The position numbers and the translations under genes were made by a program. From assembly GCA_002451055.1 (NCBI GenBank), contig DKBD01000202.1:1-12651 (forward strand): a DNA stretch of 12,651 bases. Direction: 5' to 3'. Below are positions 6,185 to 12,651 of this stretch, piece by piece. Within the stretch, counting starts at the first letter, position 1; every line of letters begins with the position of its first letter. The DNA is from Nitrospira sp. UBA6909. Its GTDB lineage: Bacteria; Nitrospirota; Nitrospiria; Nitrospirales; Nitrospiraceae. The notes below the pieces were generated by a model, which was not told where the DNA came from, ran no database searches, and was given only the letters and a program-made list of their open reading frames with translations.

Positions 6185-6901
6185 TTATAGTCTCTTCCCC
6201 GTCAATCGTTTGTAGAGGATCGGCACCAACGCCAGGAGGCCTAGCAGGATAAACGCGCCGATCACGTGAGGGGACGCAATGTCTTTGAGCGAATCGATTG
6301 TGCCGAGCTGCCGTCCGGCATAGGCATAGACGAACGATCCCGGGATAATCCCGATCGCCGTGGCCGACACATAGGTGCCGAGCCTCATTCGAGTCAAGCC
6401 CGAGACCAGATTGACGATGAAAAACGGAAAGATGGGAATCAAGCGCAGCGTCATGAGGTAGCTGAAGGCATCTTTGGCAATGCCTTCTTGGACCGGCCCT
6501 AGCCATTTCCCGAACTTATGTTCGACCCAGTCCCGCAGTAAATAGCGAGCGGCGAGAAAGGCGAATACCGCACCAGTTGTGGCCCCCAGATTCACAAAGA
6601 CTGTGCCTAGAAGGCTTCCGAAGAGGAAGCCACCGGCCAGCGTGAGAATCGCGGCGCCCGGAAGGGCCAGACCCGCCACCACGACGTAGGTCAACATGAA
6701 CAGCGTGGCCGAGGCGACATAGTTCGTTTCCGTGAAAAGCAATAGCCGATCACGATTCTGCTTCAGAGCTTCCAGGGAGAGATAGCGGTCGAGATCAAAA
6801 TAGAAAAACACGGCGATCGCGGTCGCGATCAGGATGGCGAGAATCACCTTCCCCGCGTAAGATTCTCGGGTTGGCTGGAGGAGCGGCATTTCGTGTGCCA
6901 T
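6185..6901 (-). CDS. TVP38/TMEM64 family (SNARE-associated, VTT-domain) membrane protein
   Basis: A 238-residue polytopic inner-membrane protein. A first membrane segment spans about 18-36, and further hydrophobic segments lie near 65-98, 100-119, 150-168, 177-197 and 212-230. Family signatures are visible: LTLAGGFLFG with a following GATTGAVFAF and AARY (about 87-120), LRLIPIFPFFIVN (about 152-164) and GIIPGSFVYAYAG (about 184-196). The VTT (DedA-like) fold forms a re-entrant-loop transporter or scramblase by family knowledge; the substrate here is unknown. ATG at 6901 has no clear ribosome binding site; an alternative ATG is at 6889. A promoter candidate would place transcription start only about 10 bases upstream, so leaderless-type initiation is possible. 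It heads the set with the oxidoreductase and DUF3047 genes on the same strand, a pairing also seen as gene fusions elsewhere. Confidence 0.9.
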   Translation of the reverse strand: MAHEMPLLQPTRESYAGKVILAILIATAIAVFFYFDLDRYLSLEALKQNRDRLLLFTETNYVASATLFMLTYVVVAGLALPGAAILTLAGGFLFGSLLGTVFVNLGATTGAVFAFLAARYLLRDWVEHKFGKWLGPVQEGIAKDAFSYLMTLRLIPIFPFFIVNLVSGLTRMRLGTYVSATAIGIIPGSFVYAYAGRQLGTIDSLKDIASPHVIGAFILLGLLALVPILYKRLTGKRL

Positions 6902-6917
6902 GACAATCTAAGCGTCT

Positions 6918-6947
6918 ATCATGGGGGGCTCCTCAGTTGCCTGTCAA
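6918..6947 (-). promoter_or_regulatory. Candidate sigma-70 promoter for the TVP38 operon
   Basis: On the minus strand TTGACA (6942-6947, perfect -35) is followed after 18 bases by CATGAT (6918-6923, four of six -10 bases). Transcription would start near 6911, about 10 bases before the ATG at 6901. The rest of 6902-7078 holds no gene. Confidence 0.45.
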
Positions 6948-7078
6948 TGCCGGTTTGCTCGAAAGTGACTCCTTCCCACGTGCCTCTTCTTGTAGATGCC
7001 ATGACAGATGGATTGGTCACTAACCAAGAATGCGAGGACAAAGATGAGGAGAAGGTGGAATAGCGAGGCCCGTGCCGT

Positions 7079-7318
7079 CTACTGATCGGGGATGCGGACC
7101 GCCGTCGCAAATCCGCCAAGTGCAGCCCCTACTTGTTCCAGCCACACGAGGTGGCGCCGGCATGGTTCCGATGGCTGGTTGGAGGCCTTCACAGCTTGTT
7201 GTTGAGGTGAGCATGCATTTTCGCGGAGTTCCATGGGTTTCTTGGTCATGGAGGCTTCTGGAGCGGCACATCCAAGGCTGAAGAGGAGTGGCATGAGGGT
7301 AAGTGTGATAAGACGCAT
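7079..7318 (-). CDS. Small probable lipoprotein
   Basis: A 79-residue protein of unknown function. ATG at 7318 follows GGAG by 8 bases. The N-terminus (MRLITLTLMPLLFSLGC) is a short lipoprotein-type signal with Cys17 as the probable lipidated residue; the -3 position is Ser where Leu is usual, so the lipobox is not ideal. The mature chain is short and polar with two further Cys (ENACSP and SEPCRR) that could form a disulfide. A moderately hydrophobic end (VGAALGGFATAV) follows. It lies 93 bases downstream of the EF-hand gene on the same strand and may share its transcript. The gene is supported by start context and signal shape, not by a family match. Confidence 0.6.
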   Translation of the reverse strand: MRLITLTLMPLLFSLGCAAPEASMTKKPMELRENACSPQQQAVKASNQPSEPCRRHLVWLEQVGAALGGFATAVRIPDQ

Positions 7319-7411
7319 GGCGTGATCTCCGCTATGAAGTGATGCCTGTCTGGCCTACGTGCTCTTCGGTCGACTCCGTTTACAGTTTAGCGTTGAATTG
7401 AACCACCTGCT

Positions 7412-7969
7412 TTATTTCCACAGATAGTTACTCATGTCCCGCTCGATATCCAATCGACCGGTTGCCCTCTCTAATGGGTCGATCACCCCGTCGCGGTTCT
7501 TATCCAGCTCGCGGAAATGATCGAATCGCAGGTCGCGAGCCCGTTGGTTCGGCACGGCTCCATGGCGTATATTTCTGCTCGGGTCGTATCGTTGAGGCCG
7601 TTCAAGGATTCCATGATAGGACAGATCTTGCGTCGCCTCATTCTCTTCGACAGAAAGCAGGCTTTCCCCAACCGTCTCCGGTTCTCTCCGATTCAGCTCG
7701 GCGCGATTCTGGAGATGCCGATTCTTGCGGCCTGACCGAACTGATTGTTTTTTGCCGCTCTTTGCAAGATGTCTTGTTCCGGTTCGCTTGAGGTGCGATT
7801 TCAGGTAGTGAACATGGGACGGCTGAATCCTTTGTGATGGCGCTTGCGCATGTATCCTGGCAGACGCTGTCATCTGGACAGGTCCGGCCAACGCAAGCCC
7901 TGCGACCATCCAGCAAACCAGGATCCCCGATCGCCAATCCTTACCAACGATTGTCTCTACTTTTTTCAA
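7412..7969 (-). CDS. Secreted basic protein with a C-terminal EF-hand loop
   Basis: A 185-residue exported protein. No ATG fits the 5' end; TTG at 7969 is chosen because it gives a typical MKKVETIVGKDWRSG n-region followed by the hydrophobic ILVCWMVAGLALAG and an AQA cleavage site. TTG at 7993 directly follows an in-frame stop and lies at the predicted transcription start; ATG at 7909 leaves a signal with no positive charge. The region after the signal is rich in Lys, Arg and His (about 45-95). Near the C-terminus is a canonical calcium-binding loop, DKNRDGVIDPLE, with Asp, Asn, Asp, Gly, Ile, Asp and the final Glu in the EF-hand positions 1, 3, 5, 6, 8, 9 and 12. Only one loop is seen, so it may pair between two molecules. 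Calcium binding is inferred from the loop; the cellular role is unknown. Confidence 0.72.
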   Translation of the reverse strand: MKKVETIVGKDWRSGILVCWMVAGLALAGPVQMTASARIHAQAPSQRIQPSHVHYLKSHLKRTGTRHLAKSGKKQSVRSGRKNRHLQNRAELNRREPETVGESLLSVEENEATQDLSYHGILERPQRYDPSRNIRHGAVPNQRARDLRFDHFRELDKNRDGVIDPLERATGRLDIERDMSNYLWK

Positions 7970-7972
7970 TTG

Positions 7973-8005
7973 TTGGTACCGACCTTGTACCAATCAAGTG
8001 TACCA
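7973..8005. promoter_or_regulatory. GTACC-rich dyad near the EF-hand gene start, possible operator
   Basis: TTGGTAC (7973-7979) and GTACCAA (7987-7993) form a perfect 7-bp inverted repeat with a 7-base centre. A further TGTACCA at 7999-8005 repeats the right arm 13 bases away. The cluster overlaps the predicted -10 box and start site of the EF-hand gene, where a repressor would act. No regulator gene is in the window. Confidence 0.35.
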
Positions 8006-8024
8006 GGCCATCATAGGCTTGCAA
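7997..8024 (-). promoter_or_regulatory. Candidate extended -10 promoter for the EF-hand gene
   Basis: On the minus strand TTGCAA (8019-8024) is followed after 16 bases by TACACT (7997-8002), each with four consensus matches, and a TGG precedes the -10 box as in extended -10 promoters. A start near 7990 leaves about 20 bases before the TTG at 7969. Confidence 0.35.
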
Positions 8025-8243
8025 CCCTTTGAATTTAAGTGGACACTGCCTTCTTCCATGCATAGTGGAGGAGATAGTCGATCACCTGGGGAGAAGGAGA
8101 CCGGGATACTCACTGTTCAGTGGAAGTTCAGAGCGACGAGCATCCTGTCAACAAAGCTTGCATGATAATTTTGTGCAGCCACATGCTAGATTGATGACGA
8201 CTTTATGCGCTGGACTTTTTTGAAGCATTTCTGAGATAGGACA
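8025..8243. other. Intergenic stretch without a recognised gene
   Basis: I see no convincing gene here. A plus-strand open frame of 64 codons from 8029 has no ribosome binding site and no recognisable content. A short palindrome CACTGTTCAGTG lies near 8111-8122, and a weak GCATG/CATGC hairpin near 8159-8186 might end the operon to its right. It could be a decayed element, but no terminal repeats or transposase motif can be shown. Confidence 0.4.
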
Positions 8244-8588
8244 CTAGCGGAGTGACTTGCAATATTGCTCAAACTGCATGACAAAGGCGGCGAATTGCCC
8301 CCCGCCCTGGGCCTGATAGTCATCCATCCCGATTCCTTTCTCACGATCCTGATTGAGTTTCTCGCAAGCCTCAAGTTCGGCTTGTCGCACCTGTGGCTGG
8401 AGTCGAGCTTGGTCTTCCGGCGAAAGCTTCATCAATCGCTCCTGGCTCTGCTTCATCGCTCTCATGTGGTCAAGCAGTGTCGGCTGCATGGTCTCTAATG
8501 AGGATGGATCAGTTTCGGCCAAGCACGCAGCTGCCGGAAGAAATGCTAGAAAGAAGAGCGTACATCCTGTTTTCATAGTCCCTTTCAC
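8244..8588 (-). CDS. Small exported helical protein with two cysteines
   Basis: A 114-residue protein of unknown function. GTG at 8588 overlaps the stop of the upstream DUF362 gene as GTGA, a usual sign of coupled translation; ATG at 8576 with AAGGGA just upstream is an equally possible start that loses four residues. The N-terminus (MKTGCTLFFLAFLPAAACLA in the shorter form) is a signal peptide cleaved after CLA. The mature part is mostly helix-forming and rich in Gln, Glu, Met and Lys, for example ERLMKLSPEDQARLQPQVRQ, with Cys75 and Cys110 able to form one disulfide. A Gly-rich turn (QAQGGGQF) breaks the last helix. It is the last gene of the long right-hand string. No family is recognised; a periplasmic accessory to the DUF362 protein is a guess based on the overlap. 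Confidence 0.7.
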   Translation of the reverse strand: MKGTMKTGCTLFFLAFLPAAACLAETDPSSLETMQPTLLDHMRAMKQSQERLMKLSPEDQARLQPQVRQAELEACEKLNQDREKGIGMDDYQAQGGGQFAAFVMQFEQYCKSLR

Positions 8589-9613
8589 GCGAGCCTGATT
8601 CCCTGATGAGCGGGAATCTGGTCGATCAATTTGAAATTCGTGCGCACCGAGCCGATGGTTTCCCCACGTTGGCTGATCGCACCCTCAGCGATCGGCCCCA
8701 GCCAATTATCAGCTTTGTGCAAGTAGGAGATTTTTTCGGGGGCAATTCCCATAATTCGGCAGCAAGTTGCATCGACCGCGACGAGGTTCCGTCCCATAAC
8801 CACCACATTCGCTTGTTTCGGATCGCCCATAATGGGGCCGTCCCCTTCCATCCCGACAATCCCATCCACAATGGCAAAATGCGGTTTTAGCGTCGCATTG
8901 ATATCCAGAATCGAGTTTTCGATACCGGCATGATGCAGCACGTTCTTGGGCCAGCCATAATAAATTCCCGGCATCACACCGAACATGTTCTTCATGGAAA
9001 GTGTGACCCCTGCCCAGTGATGAGTCTTCAGTTTCGCCATGGATACGATCCAATCCACCTCCTTGAAGAGGGCTGGGAATGTCAAAGTCCGCAAAGAAGA
9101 ATGACGGCCGACGTTCTCCGTCGTATAGCCGGTGATGTAGTTAAGATCATGGAAGTGAATACGATCTTCGGCGAGTACATCTGCGAGGCCCGACTCTTCA
9201 TACACTGCGAGGGTATCTCGGCGATGCCCTGGTCCTTCAGCCACCATGACAGAAGCCGCTCCAAGACCAAGAAATGCCTCAATTGCACCACGGAGCACCA
9301 AGGGGTGCGTGTTGATTTGTGGCGCTCCCCTGGATGTTTCAACAAGATTCGGTTTCAGCAAGATCCGTTTGCCGCGAATCTCTTGCGGGCCAACGTGCAA
9401 CTCGCGGAACCCCTGTAACATCAGGCCGGAGAGCTCTTCTCCATACTCGCGCGCTTTCCCAATAAACGTTTCTGCGTGAAGTTGAGGCTGAAGATACCAG
9501 CGGCCGGCTGAGAACCCGGACGCTAAGACCACTCCGCCCGCAAGAGCATAGAGGAATTCTCGCCTCGTCCAACCCTGGTTTTTAACGCTTTCTGCGGATG
9601 GTTCGTTTGGCAT
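8585..9613 (-). CDS. Tat-exported DUF362 domain protein
   Basis: A 342-residue protein. ATG at 9613 has AAAGG 8 bases upstream. Residues 16-36 carry a twin-arginine signal, TRREFLYALAGGVVLASGF, which predicts export of a folded, possibly cofactor-bearing protein to the periplasm. DUF362 features follow: ILLKPNLVE (about 84-92), NTHPLVLRGAIEAF (about 101-114), VAEGPGH (about 124-130), a conserved core MAKLKTHHWAGVTLSMKN (about 192-209), then IVDGIVGMEGDGP (about 248-260) and a downstream VAVDATCC (about 278-285). No ferredoxin-type Cys clusters are present, unlike DUF362 proteins fused to 4Fe-4S domains. The conserved Lys, His and Asp residues suggest a metal or nucleotide site, but the family's reaction is not established. 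The gene starts 21 bases after the toroid gene and overlaps the next gene by 4 bases. Confidence 0.9.
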   Translation of the reverse strand: MPNEPSAESVKNQGWTRREFLYALAGGVVLASGFSAGRWYLQPQLHAETFIGKAREYGEELSGLMLQGFRELHVGPQEIRGKRILLKPNLVETSRGAPQINTHPLVLRGAIEAFLGLGAASVMVAEGPGHRRDTLAVYEESGLADVLAEDRIHFHDLNYITGYTTENVGRHSSLRTLTFPALFKEVDWIVSMAKLKTHHWAGVTLSMKNMFGVMPGIYYGWPKNVLHHAGIENSILDINATLKPHFAIVDGIVGMEGDGPIMGDPKQANVVVMGRNLVAVDATCCRIMGIAPEKISYLHKADNWLGPIAEGAISQRGETIGSVRTNFKLIDQIPAHQGIRLA

Positions 9614-9634
9614 TGGAAAAGCCTTTCAATCAAG

Positions 9635-10507
9635 TCAGCTTTCCCGGGATGGGTTATTGAGATAGCTGTCAAGAATTCCACGAGACGCTACCAGCGGCAA
9701 CAACAAGAGGGCTAAAGAAGACGTGTCATAGGTACCGTATCGCTCTTGCCTGGCAAGAGCACGATAAATCAAATCAGGAGATGCTTGCGGAGCTTCTCCC
9801 CATGCACCGAGACCAAGCAAGGCCCATCCAAGACCAATCGGTGTTCGTATATACTCTATTTCCTTCTTGAGATAGTCGACACTCTTCTGAATTTCATGGG
9901 CAGAAACGAGCCCAGCCAATGCTTGAAGCGCGGCGCCGGTGTTTTCAGGATTGGGATGCAATTCAGTTCCGAAGATCCTTGTGCTGCCGCAATTCCACCC
10001 TCCGCTCGGAAGCTGACGGTCCAGCAAGAGCCGTACGCCATCGGACACCCGCTGGTGGTGAGCGAAACCGTTGTTTCTTAGTGCGCAAAGAGCCAAAGCA
10101 GTTGGCTCAACCCATGAGTGAGTATCGGCAATCCAAGCCCAGCCAGGAATACTGGTGTCATGCGAAACTACATGCGATGAGTCCTTTCGATATTGTCGAC
10201 CCATTGCTTTTAGAAGGAACTGTACGGCCCGATGACTATGAGACTTATTCGAAGCTGAATGACCCCAAGCAAGAACGCAAAGTGCGGTGGGCCAGTATGC
10301 GTCTACATGGTTCTCATTAATACTCACTGATCCATCGTCAGCTTGAACCTCTGCCAACCGAGCCCTGGCAGCATCGAGCAGGACATGTTTGTGATCGTAG
10401 AATAAAAGGGTAAGGATGCTCCATGCTGTAGCATCGCTCCTGAATGACTCGCCGTTCCTGTAAGGAAAGCCTCCCTTTGGCAACGCGCACGCCTCAAGCA
10501 GCTTCAA
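9635..10507 (-). CDS. Prenyltransferase/squalene-oxidase repeat (alpha-toroid) protein
   Basis: At least 290 residues from TTG at 10507, the only usual start codon in the open 5' region. The frame stays open upstream to about 10579, and a helix that fits the family (QSRLTYALKLL) begins before the TTG, so the true start may be CTG at 10534. The chain is a series of helix pairs with repeat motifs of the terpenoid-cyclase/prenyltransferase toroid: DATAWSILTLLF (25-36), EVQADDGSVS (53-62), a good QW motif RLLLDRQLPSGGWN (159-172), and ENTGAALQALAGL (188-200). The DxDD acid motif of squalene-hopene cyclase is absent and the length is about half, so cyclisation is unlikely. There is no signal peptide; it is probably cytoplasmic. 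It lies directly behind tadC and 21 bases before the DUF362 gene, so it is co-transcribed with both. Ligand binding or a scaffold role is inference. Confidence 0.82.
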   Translation of the reverse strand: MKLLEACALPKGGFPYRNGESFRSDATAWSILTLLFYDHKHVLLDAARARLAEVQADDGSVSINENHVDAYWPTALCVLAWGHSASNKSHSHRAVQFLLKAMGRQYRKDSSHVVSHDTSIPGWAWIADTHSWVEPTALALCALRNNGFAHHQRVSDGVRLLLDRQLPSGGWNCGSTRIFGTELHPNPENTGAALQALAGLVSAHEIQKSVDYLKKEIEYIRTPIGLGWALLGLGAWGEAPQASPDLIYRALARQERYGTYDTSSLALLLLPLVASRGILDSYLNNPSRES

Positions 10508-10531
10508 TGCATAAGTGAGTCGAGATTGTCC

Positions 10532-10545
10532 CAGGGTGATGCTCC
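10532..10545 (-). promoter_or_regulatory. Ribosome binding site and possible CTG start of the toroid gene
   Basis: On the minus strand GGAG (10542-10545) is followed after 7 bases by CTG (10532-10534), in frame with the toroid gene. Nothing similar precedes the TTG at 10507. A start here adds nine residues and completes the first helix of the repeat fold. Confidence 0.4.
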
Positions 10546-10548
10546 GGT

Positions 10549-11499
10549 TTAATGGTTTCCTAGTACAGGCATCAACGTTCTAATAATCTTGATTGCGCCT
10601 GGCCCCATAATGACGACAAATAAACTCGGGAAAATAAACATGATAAGGGGAAAGAGCAATTTCACTGGCAATTTGGCAGCCAACTCCTCGGCACGGAGTT
10701 GTCGATTGACCCTCATTGCGTCGGAATGGACACGCAGCGCCTGCCCTACACTCGTTCCAAACTTGTCTGTCTGCACCAGCAATGCCACGAGGCTGCTCAC
10801 CTCTTCCAGATCGACACGCCGGCTGAGATTCTTGAGTGCTTCAGAACGAGACAGTCCTGTTCGCAGTTCAAGCGACACCAGATCGAACTCATCTGCCAAT
10901 TCAGGATGCGCGAATTGGATCTCGCTACTCACTCGGGCGATAGCTGCATCCAAGCCCAACCCGGCTTCAACGCAAACCACCATCAAATCCAAGGCATCGG
11001 GAAAGGCGTCCAGAACTTTTTGCTTCCGACTACCGATGGCATGGCGAAGCCACAGCATCGGAAGAAAGTATCCGGCCGAAGCGGCGCCTACATAGATCAC
11101 GACCTGATTCGTCAAGGTCGGATAGCCCAGGAGCTTCCCTGGGAGGAGGATCATGATGCCAAGGGCGATGAGACCTGAGAGGAGCTTGGCCCCCATGAAA
11201 AGGATCGGGGCTTTTGCCTGACGATATCCGGCAGTGACAAGATCTTGCCTGATGGATGAGACTTCCGCCGCGTCAGTCGGCTTGTTCGCTTCTCCAAGAC
11301 GGGTCAGCACCGCATCCAGTTTGTTCTTGAAATTCAGGGTAACCGAGTCGCTGCCTGAATCTGACACGCCAATTTGCCCGTCGGCCCGGCGTTTGACAAC
11401 CTTCATCGCCGCCCGAGAGCCCAAGATCTGATAGAGTCCCACACTGCCCAGCAACACCATTGTGAAGATCAGGAAACTGATAATCCATGCCATGTCCAT
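10549..11499 (-). CDS. tadC: Tad pilus assembly inner-membrane protein TadC
   Basis: A 316-residue type II secretion F-domain protein of the inner membrane. ATG at 11499 is chosen because GGAGG ends 7 bases upstream; a longer frame to 11529 would overlap tadB. A first membrane segment is at about 4-24, a pair near 98-150, and a last one near 280-300. The T2SF domain contains FPDALDLMVVCVEAGLGLDA (166-185) and TDKFGTSVGQALRVHSD (244-260), both typical of TadC. With TadB it forms the platform on which the CpaF/TadA ATPase drives Tad (Flp) pilus extension. It follows tadB by 13 bases, and the ribosome binding site lies just after the tadB stop. Downstream comes a toroid protein, not the usual TadD tetratricopeptide protein. 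Confidence 0.93.
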   Translation of the reverse strand: MDMAWIISFLIFTMVLLGSVGLYQILGSRAAMKVVKRRADGQIGVSDSGSDSVTLNFKNKLDAVLTRLGEANKPTDAAEVSSIRQDLVTAGYRQAKAPILFMGAKLLSGLIALGIMILLPGKLLGYPTLTNQVVIYVGAASAGYFLPMLWLRHAIGSRKQKVLDAFPDALDLMVVCVEAGLGLDAAIARVSSEIQFAHPELADEFDLVSLELRTGLSRSEALKNLSRRVDLEEVSSLVALLVQTDKFGTSVGQALRVHSDAMRVNRQLRAEELAAKLPVKLLFPLIMFIFPSLFVVIMGPGAIKIIRTLMPVLGNH

Positions 11500-11512
11500 C
11501 TGAGATCCTCCG

Positions 11513-12499
11513 TTACACCTTGATGGCAATCATCCGATTCATAATGATGCCGCCTAGAACCATCAACGTGGCAGCGGTAAAAACCATCATCCAACCTATG
11601 GGATCAGTGAAAAGCGTCGCCAGATAGTCTGGATTGATGAAATGCAGTGCCAGCGCCACTGCAAAAGGCAGTGCCATTAAAATGACGGCAGAGATTCGCC
11701 CCTCTGCGGACAAGGCTTTGATTTTCTTCTTGAGTTCGAAACGTTTTCTGATCAAGCGACCCAGAGAGTCAATAATCTCTGATAAATTGCCACCGGTTTC
11801 CCGCTGAATATTGACGGATGTGACGAAAAACTTCATGTCCATCAAATCAATCCGGTTGGCCATATTGCTCATGGATTCCGGTATGGAGGCCCCCATTGAA
11901 ATTTCGTCGAATCCTCGCTGAAATTCGCCTCCAATCGGATCCCGCATTTCGCTGCCGACCATCTTCATCCCGACGAATAATGCGTGCCCTGCACGAAGAG
12001 CTCTGGCGATCAGCTCAAGGGCATCAGGAAGCTGGCGATGGATCTCAGCCAGACGAGCCCATTTGCGATAGAACAGATGCCCCCACGGCAGCAGCATGGA
12101 AGCCATCGCGCAACCCAGTGTGACGTAAGGTTGCCCTAATATCGCTCGACTGCCCAATATTCCGCCAAGAAGCGCGAAGATGACTGTGGCGATCAGGTAA
12201 TGGCCGAGTGAGTACGGCGGTTTCGCCTTGTCATGAGCGTCTACGACTCTAGTAAGAATTTTCCGCTCTTTGAGCCAATCCACAAATGAATTCAACCACG
12301 GGATTTGACTCTGAGTCTCTTTGAGGACCAACTCCGACGGCGTATTCAAGTCCTGACGTTCGGTCCAGCTCTGCAATCGTTCCGTGATACGTTGTTGATC
12401 CTTAGCGCCACGCGACCGGGCATGGATAAAGTAATAACACCCCTCGAATACGAGGACGACCGTCATGAAGATGCCGAGAGCAATGACTATGGTCAGCAT
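11513..12499 (-). CDS. tadB: Tad pilus assembly inner-membrane protein TadB
   Basis: A 328-residue T2SF-domain inner-membrane protein. ATG at 12499 overlaps the stop of the upstream cpaF gene by 7 bases (ATGCTGA), and AAGG lies 7 bases upstream. Membrane segments are at about 2-24, 99-119, 122-143, 269-288 and 302-321. The cytoplasmic T2SF domain shows QLPDALELIARALRAGHAL (156-174) and QRETGGNLSEIIDSL (232-246), the pattern of TadB. A charged helix (about 30-95) links the first segment to the domain. With TadC it makes the inner-membrane platform for the pilus motor; the cpaF-tadB-tadC order is the standard one. Confidence 0.94.
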   Translation of the reverse strand: MLTIVIALGIFMTVVLVFEGCYYFIHARSRGAKDQQRITERLQSWTERQDLNTPSELVLKETQSQIPWLNSFVDWLKERKILTRVVDAHDKAKPPYSLGHYLIATVIFALLGGILGSRAILGQPYVTLGCAMASMLLPWGHLFYRKWARLAEIHRQLPDALELIARALRAGHALFVGMKMVGSEMRDPIGGEFQRGFDEISMGASIPESMSNMANRIDLMDMKFFVTSVNIQRETGGNLSEIIDSLGRLIRKRFELKKKIKALSAEGRISAVILMALPFAVALALHFINPDYLATLFTDPIGWMMVFTAATLMVLGGIIMNRMIAIKV

Positions 12500-12651
12500 T
12501 CGTACACCTTGCTTGCATCAAAAATGTCATTGGGCATATGAATTCCCATCGATTGAAACTTCTGAGCAAATTTGGGACGGATACCCGTCGCCCGAAAACG
12601 CCCCTTGACCTTCCCCTGTTGATCGACACCGGTCTGTTCGTAGGTAAAGAC
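12493..12651 (-). CDS. cpaF: Tad pilus ATPase CpaF/TadA, C-terminal fragment
   Basis: Only the last 52 codons are in the window; the gene enters from the right edge. The end reads VFTYEQTGVD, then GRFRATGIRPKFAQKF and GIHMPNDIF, which matches the conserved C-terminus of CpaF/TadA secretion ATPases. The Walker motifs lie outside the window. The stop TGA (12493-12495) overlaps the tadB start. The protein is the hexameric motor that powers Tad pilus assembly from the cytoplasmic side. Confidence 0.9.
   Translation of the reverse strand, partial: VFTYEQTGVDQQGKVKGRFRATGIRPKFAQKFQSMGIHMPNDIFDASKVYEC

Noticed and set aside
8029..8250. Insertion-sequence remnant marked by GGACACT words near 8038 and 8237 and a 64-codon frame
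   Set aside because: The two words are in the same orientation, not inverted; no transposase motif or target-site duplication is visible.
9635..10507. Squalene-hopene cyclase identity for the toroid gene
   Set aside because: About half the usual length, only one good QW motif and no DxDD catalytic motif.
12402..12629. Minus-strand frame of 75 codons at the right edge
   Set aside because: It overlaps the cpaF C-terminus and tadB in another frame; those have clear family matches.

Overview
The window looks like a chromosomal segment of a moderately GC-rich Gram-negative bacterium. Lipobox and Tat-type export signals, an outer-membrane barrel-like protein, Tad pilus genes, and DUF5666, DUF3047 and DUF362 proteins together resemble the gene content I associate with Nitrospira (Nitrospirota). 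The assignment is an inference from protein families; no rRNA or tRNA is present to confirm it. Thirteen protein-coding genes are supported, twelve on the minus strand and one on the plus strand. There is no tRNA, rRNA, CRISPR array or intact insertion sequence.

Left part (1-2885, minus): an envelope set read right to left. It holds a DUF5666 lipoprotein of 499 residues, a secreted low-complexity protein made of Arg/Asp/Glu repeats followed by Glu-Arg-Pro repeats, a strong hairpin, and the start of an outer-membrane barrel-like protein that runs off the left edge. Middle-left (2886-3735): a gene-free stretch that carries a good sigma-54 promoter candidate for the only plus-strand gene, a small secreted protein, which ends at a shared convergent terminator.

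Middle (3764-6901, minus): a probable operon of a TVP38/TMEM64 membrane protein, a flavin disulfide oxidoreductase of the mercuric-reductase-like type, and an exported DUF3047 protein. A perfect -35 box lies just upstream, with a very short leader. Next to it (7079-8024, minus) are a small probable lipoprotein and a secreted protein with one canonical EF-hand loop. The EF-hand gene has a TTG start and a candidate extended -10 promoter with a GTACC-rich dyad over the start region.

Right part (8244-12651, minus): a tightly packed gene string that enters from the right edge: the cpaF/tadA C-terminus, tadB, tadC, a terpenoid-cyclase-like alpha-toroid protein, a Tat-exported DUF362 protein and a small exported protein. 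Every junction overlaps or is at most about 42 bases long, so this is very probably one transcript. It links pilus secretion inner-membrane genes with a toroid/DUF362 pair that is not part of the standard Tad set. The toroid gene has no ATG or GTG start in its open frame and may begin at a CTG codon with a good ribosome binding site.
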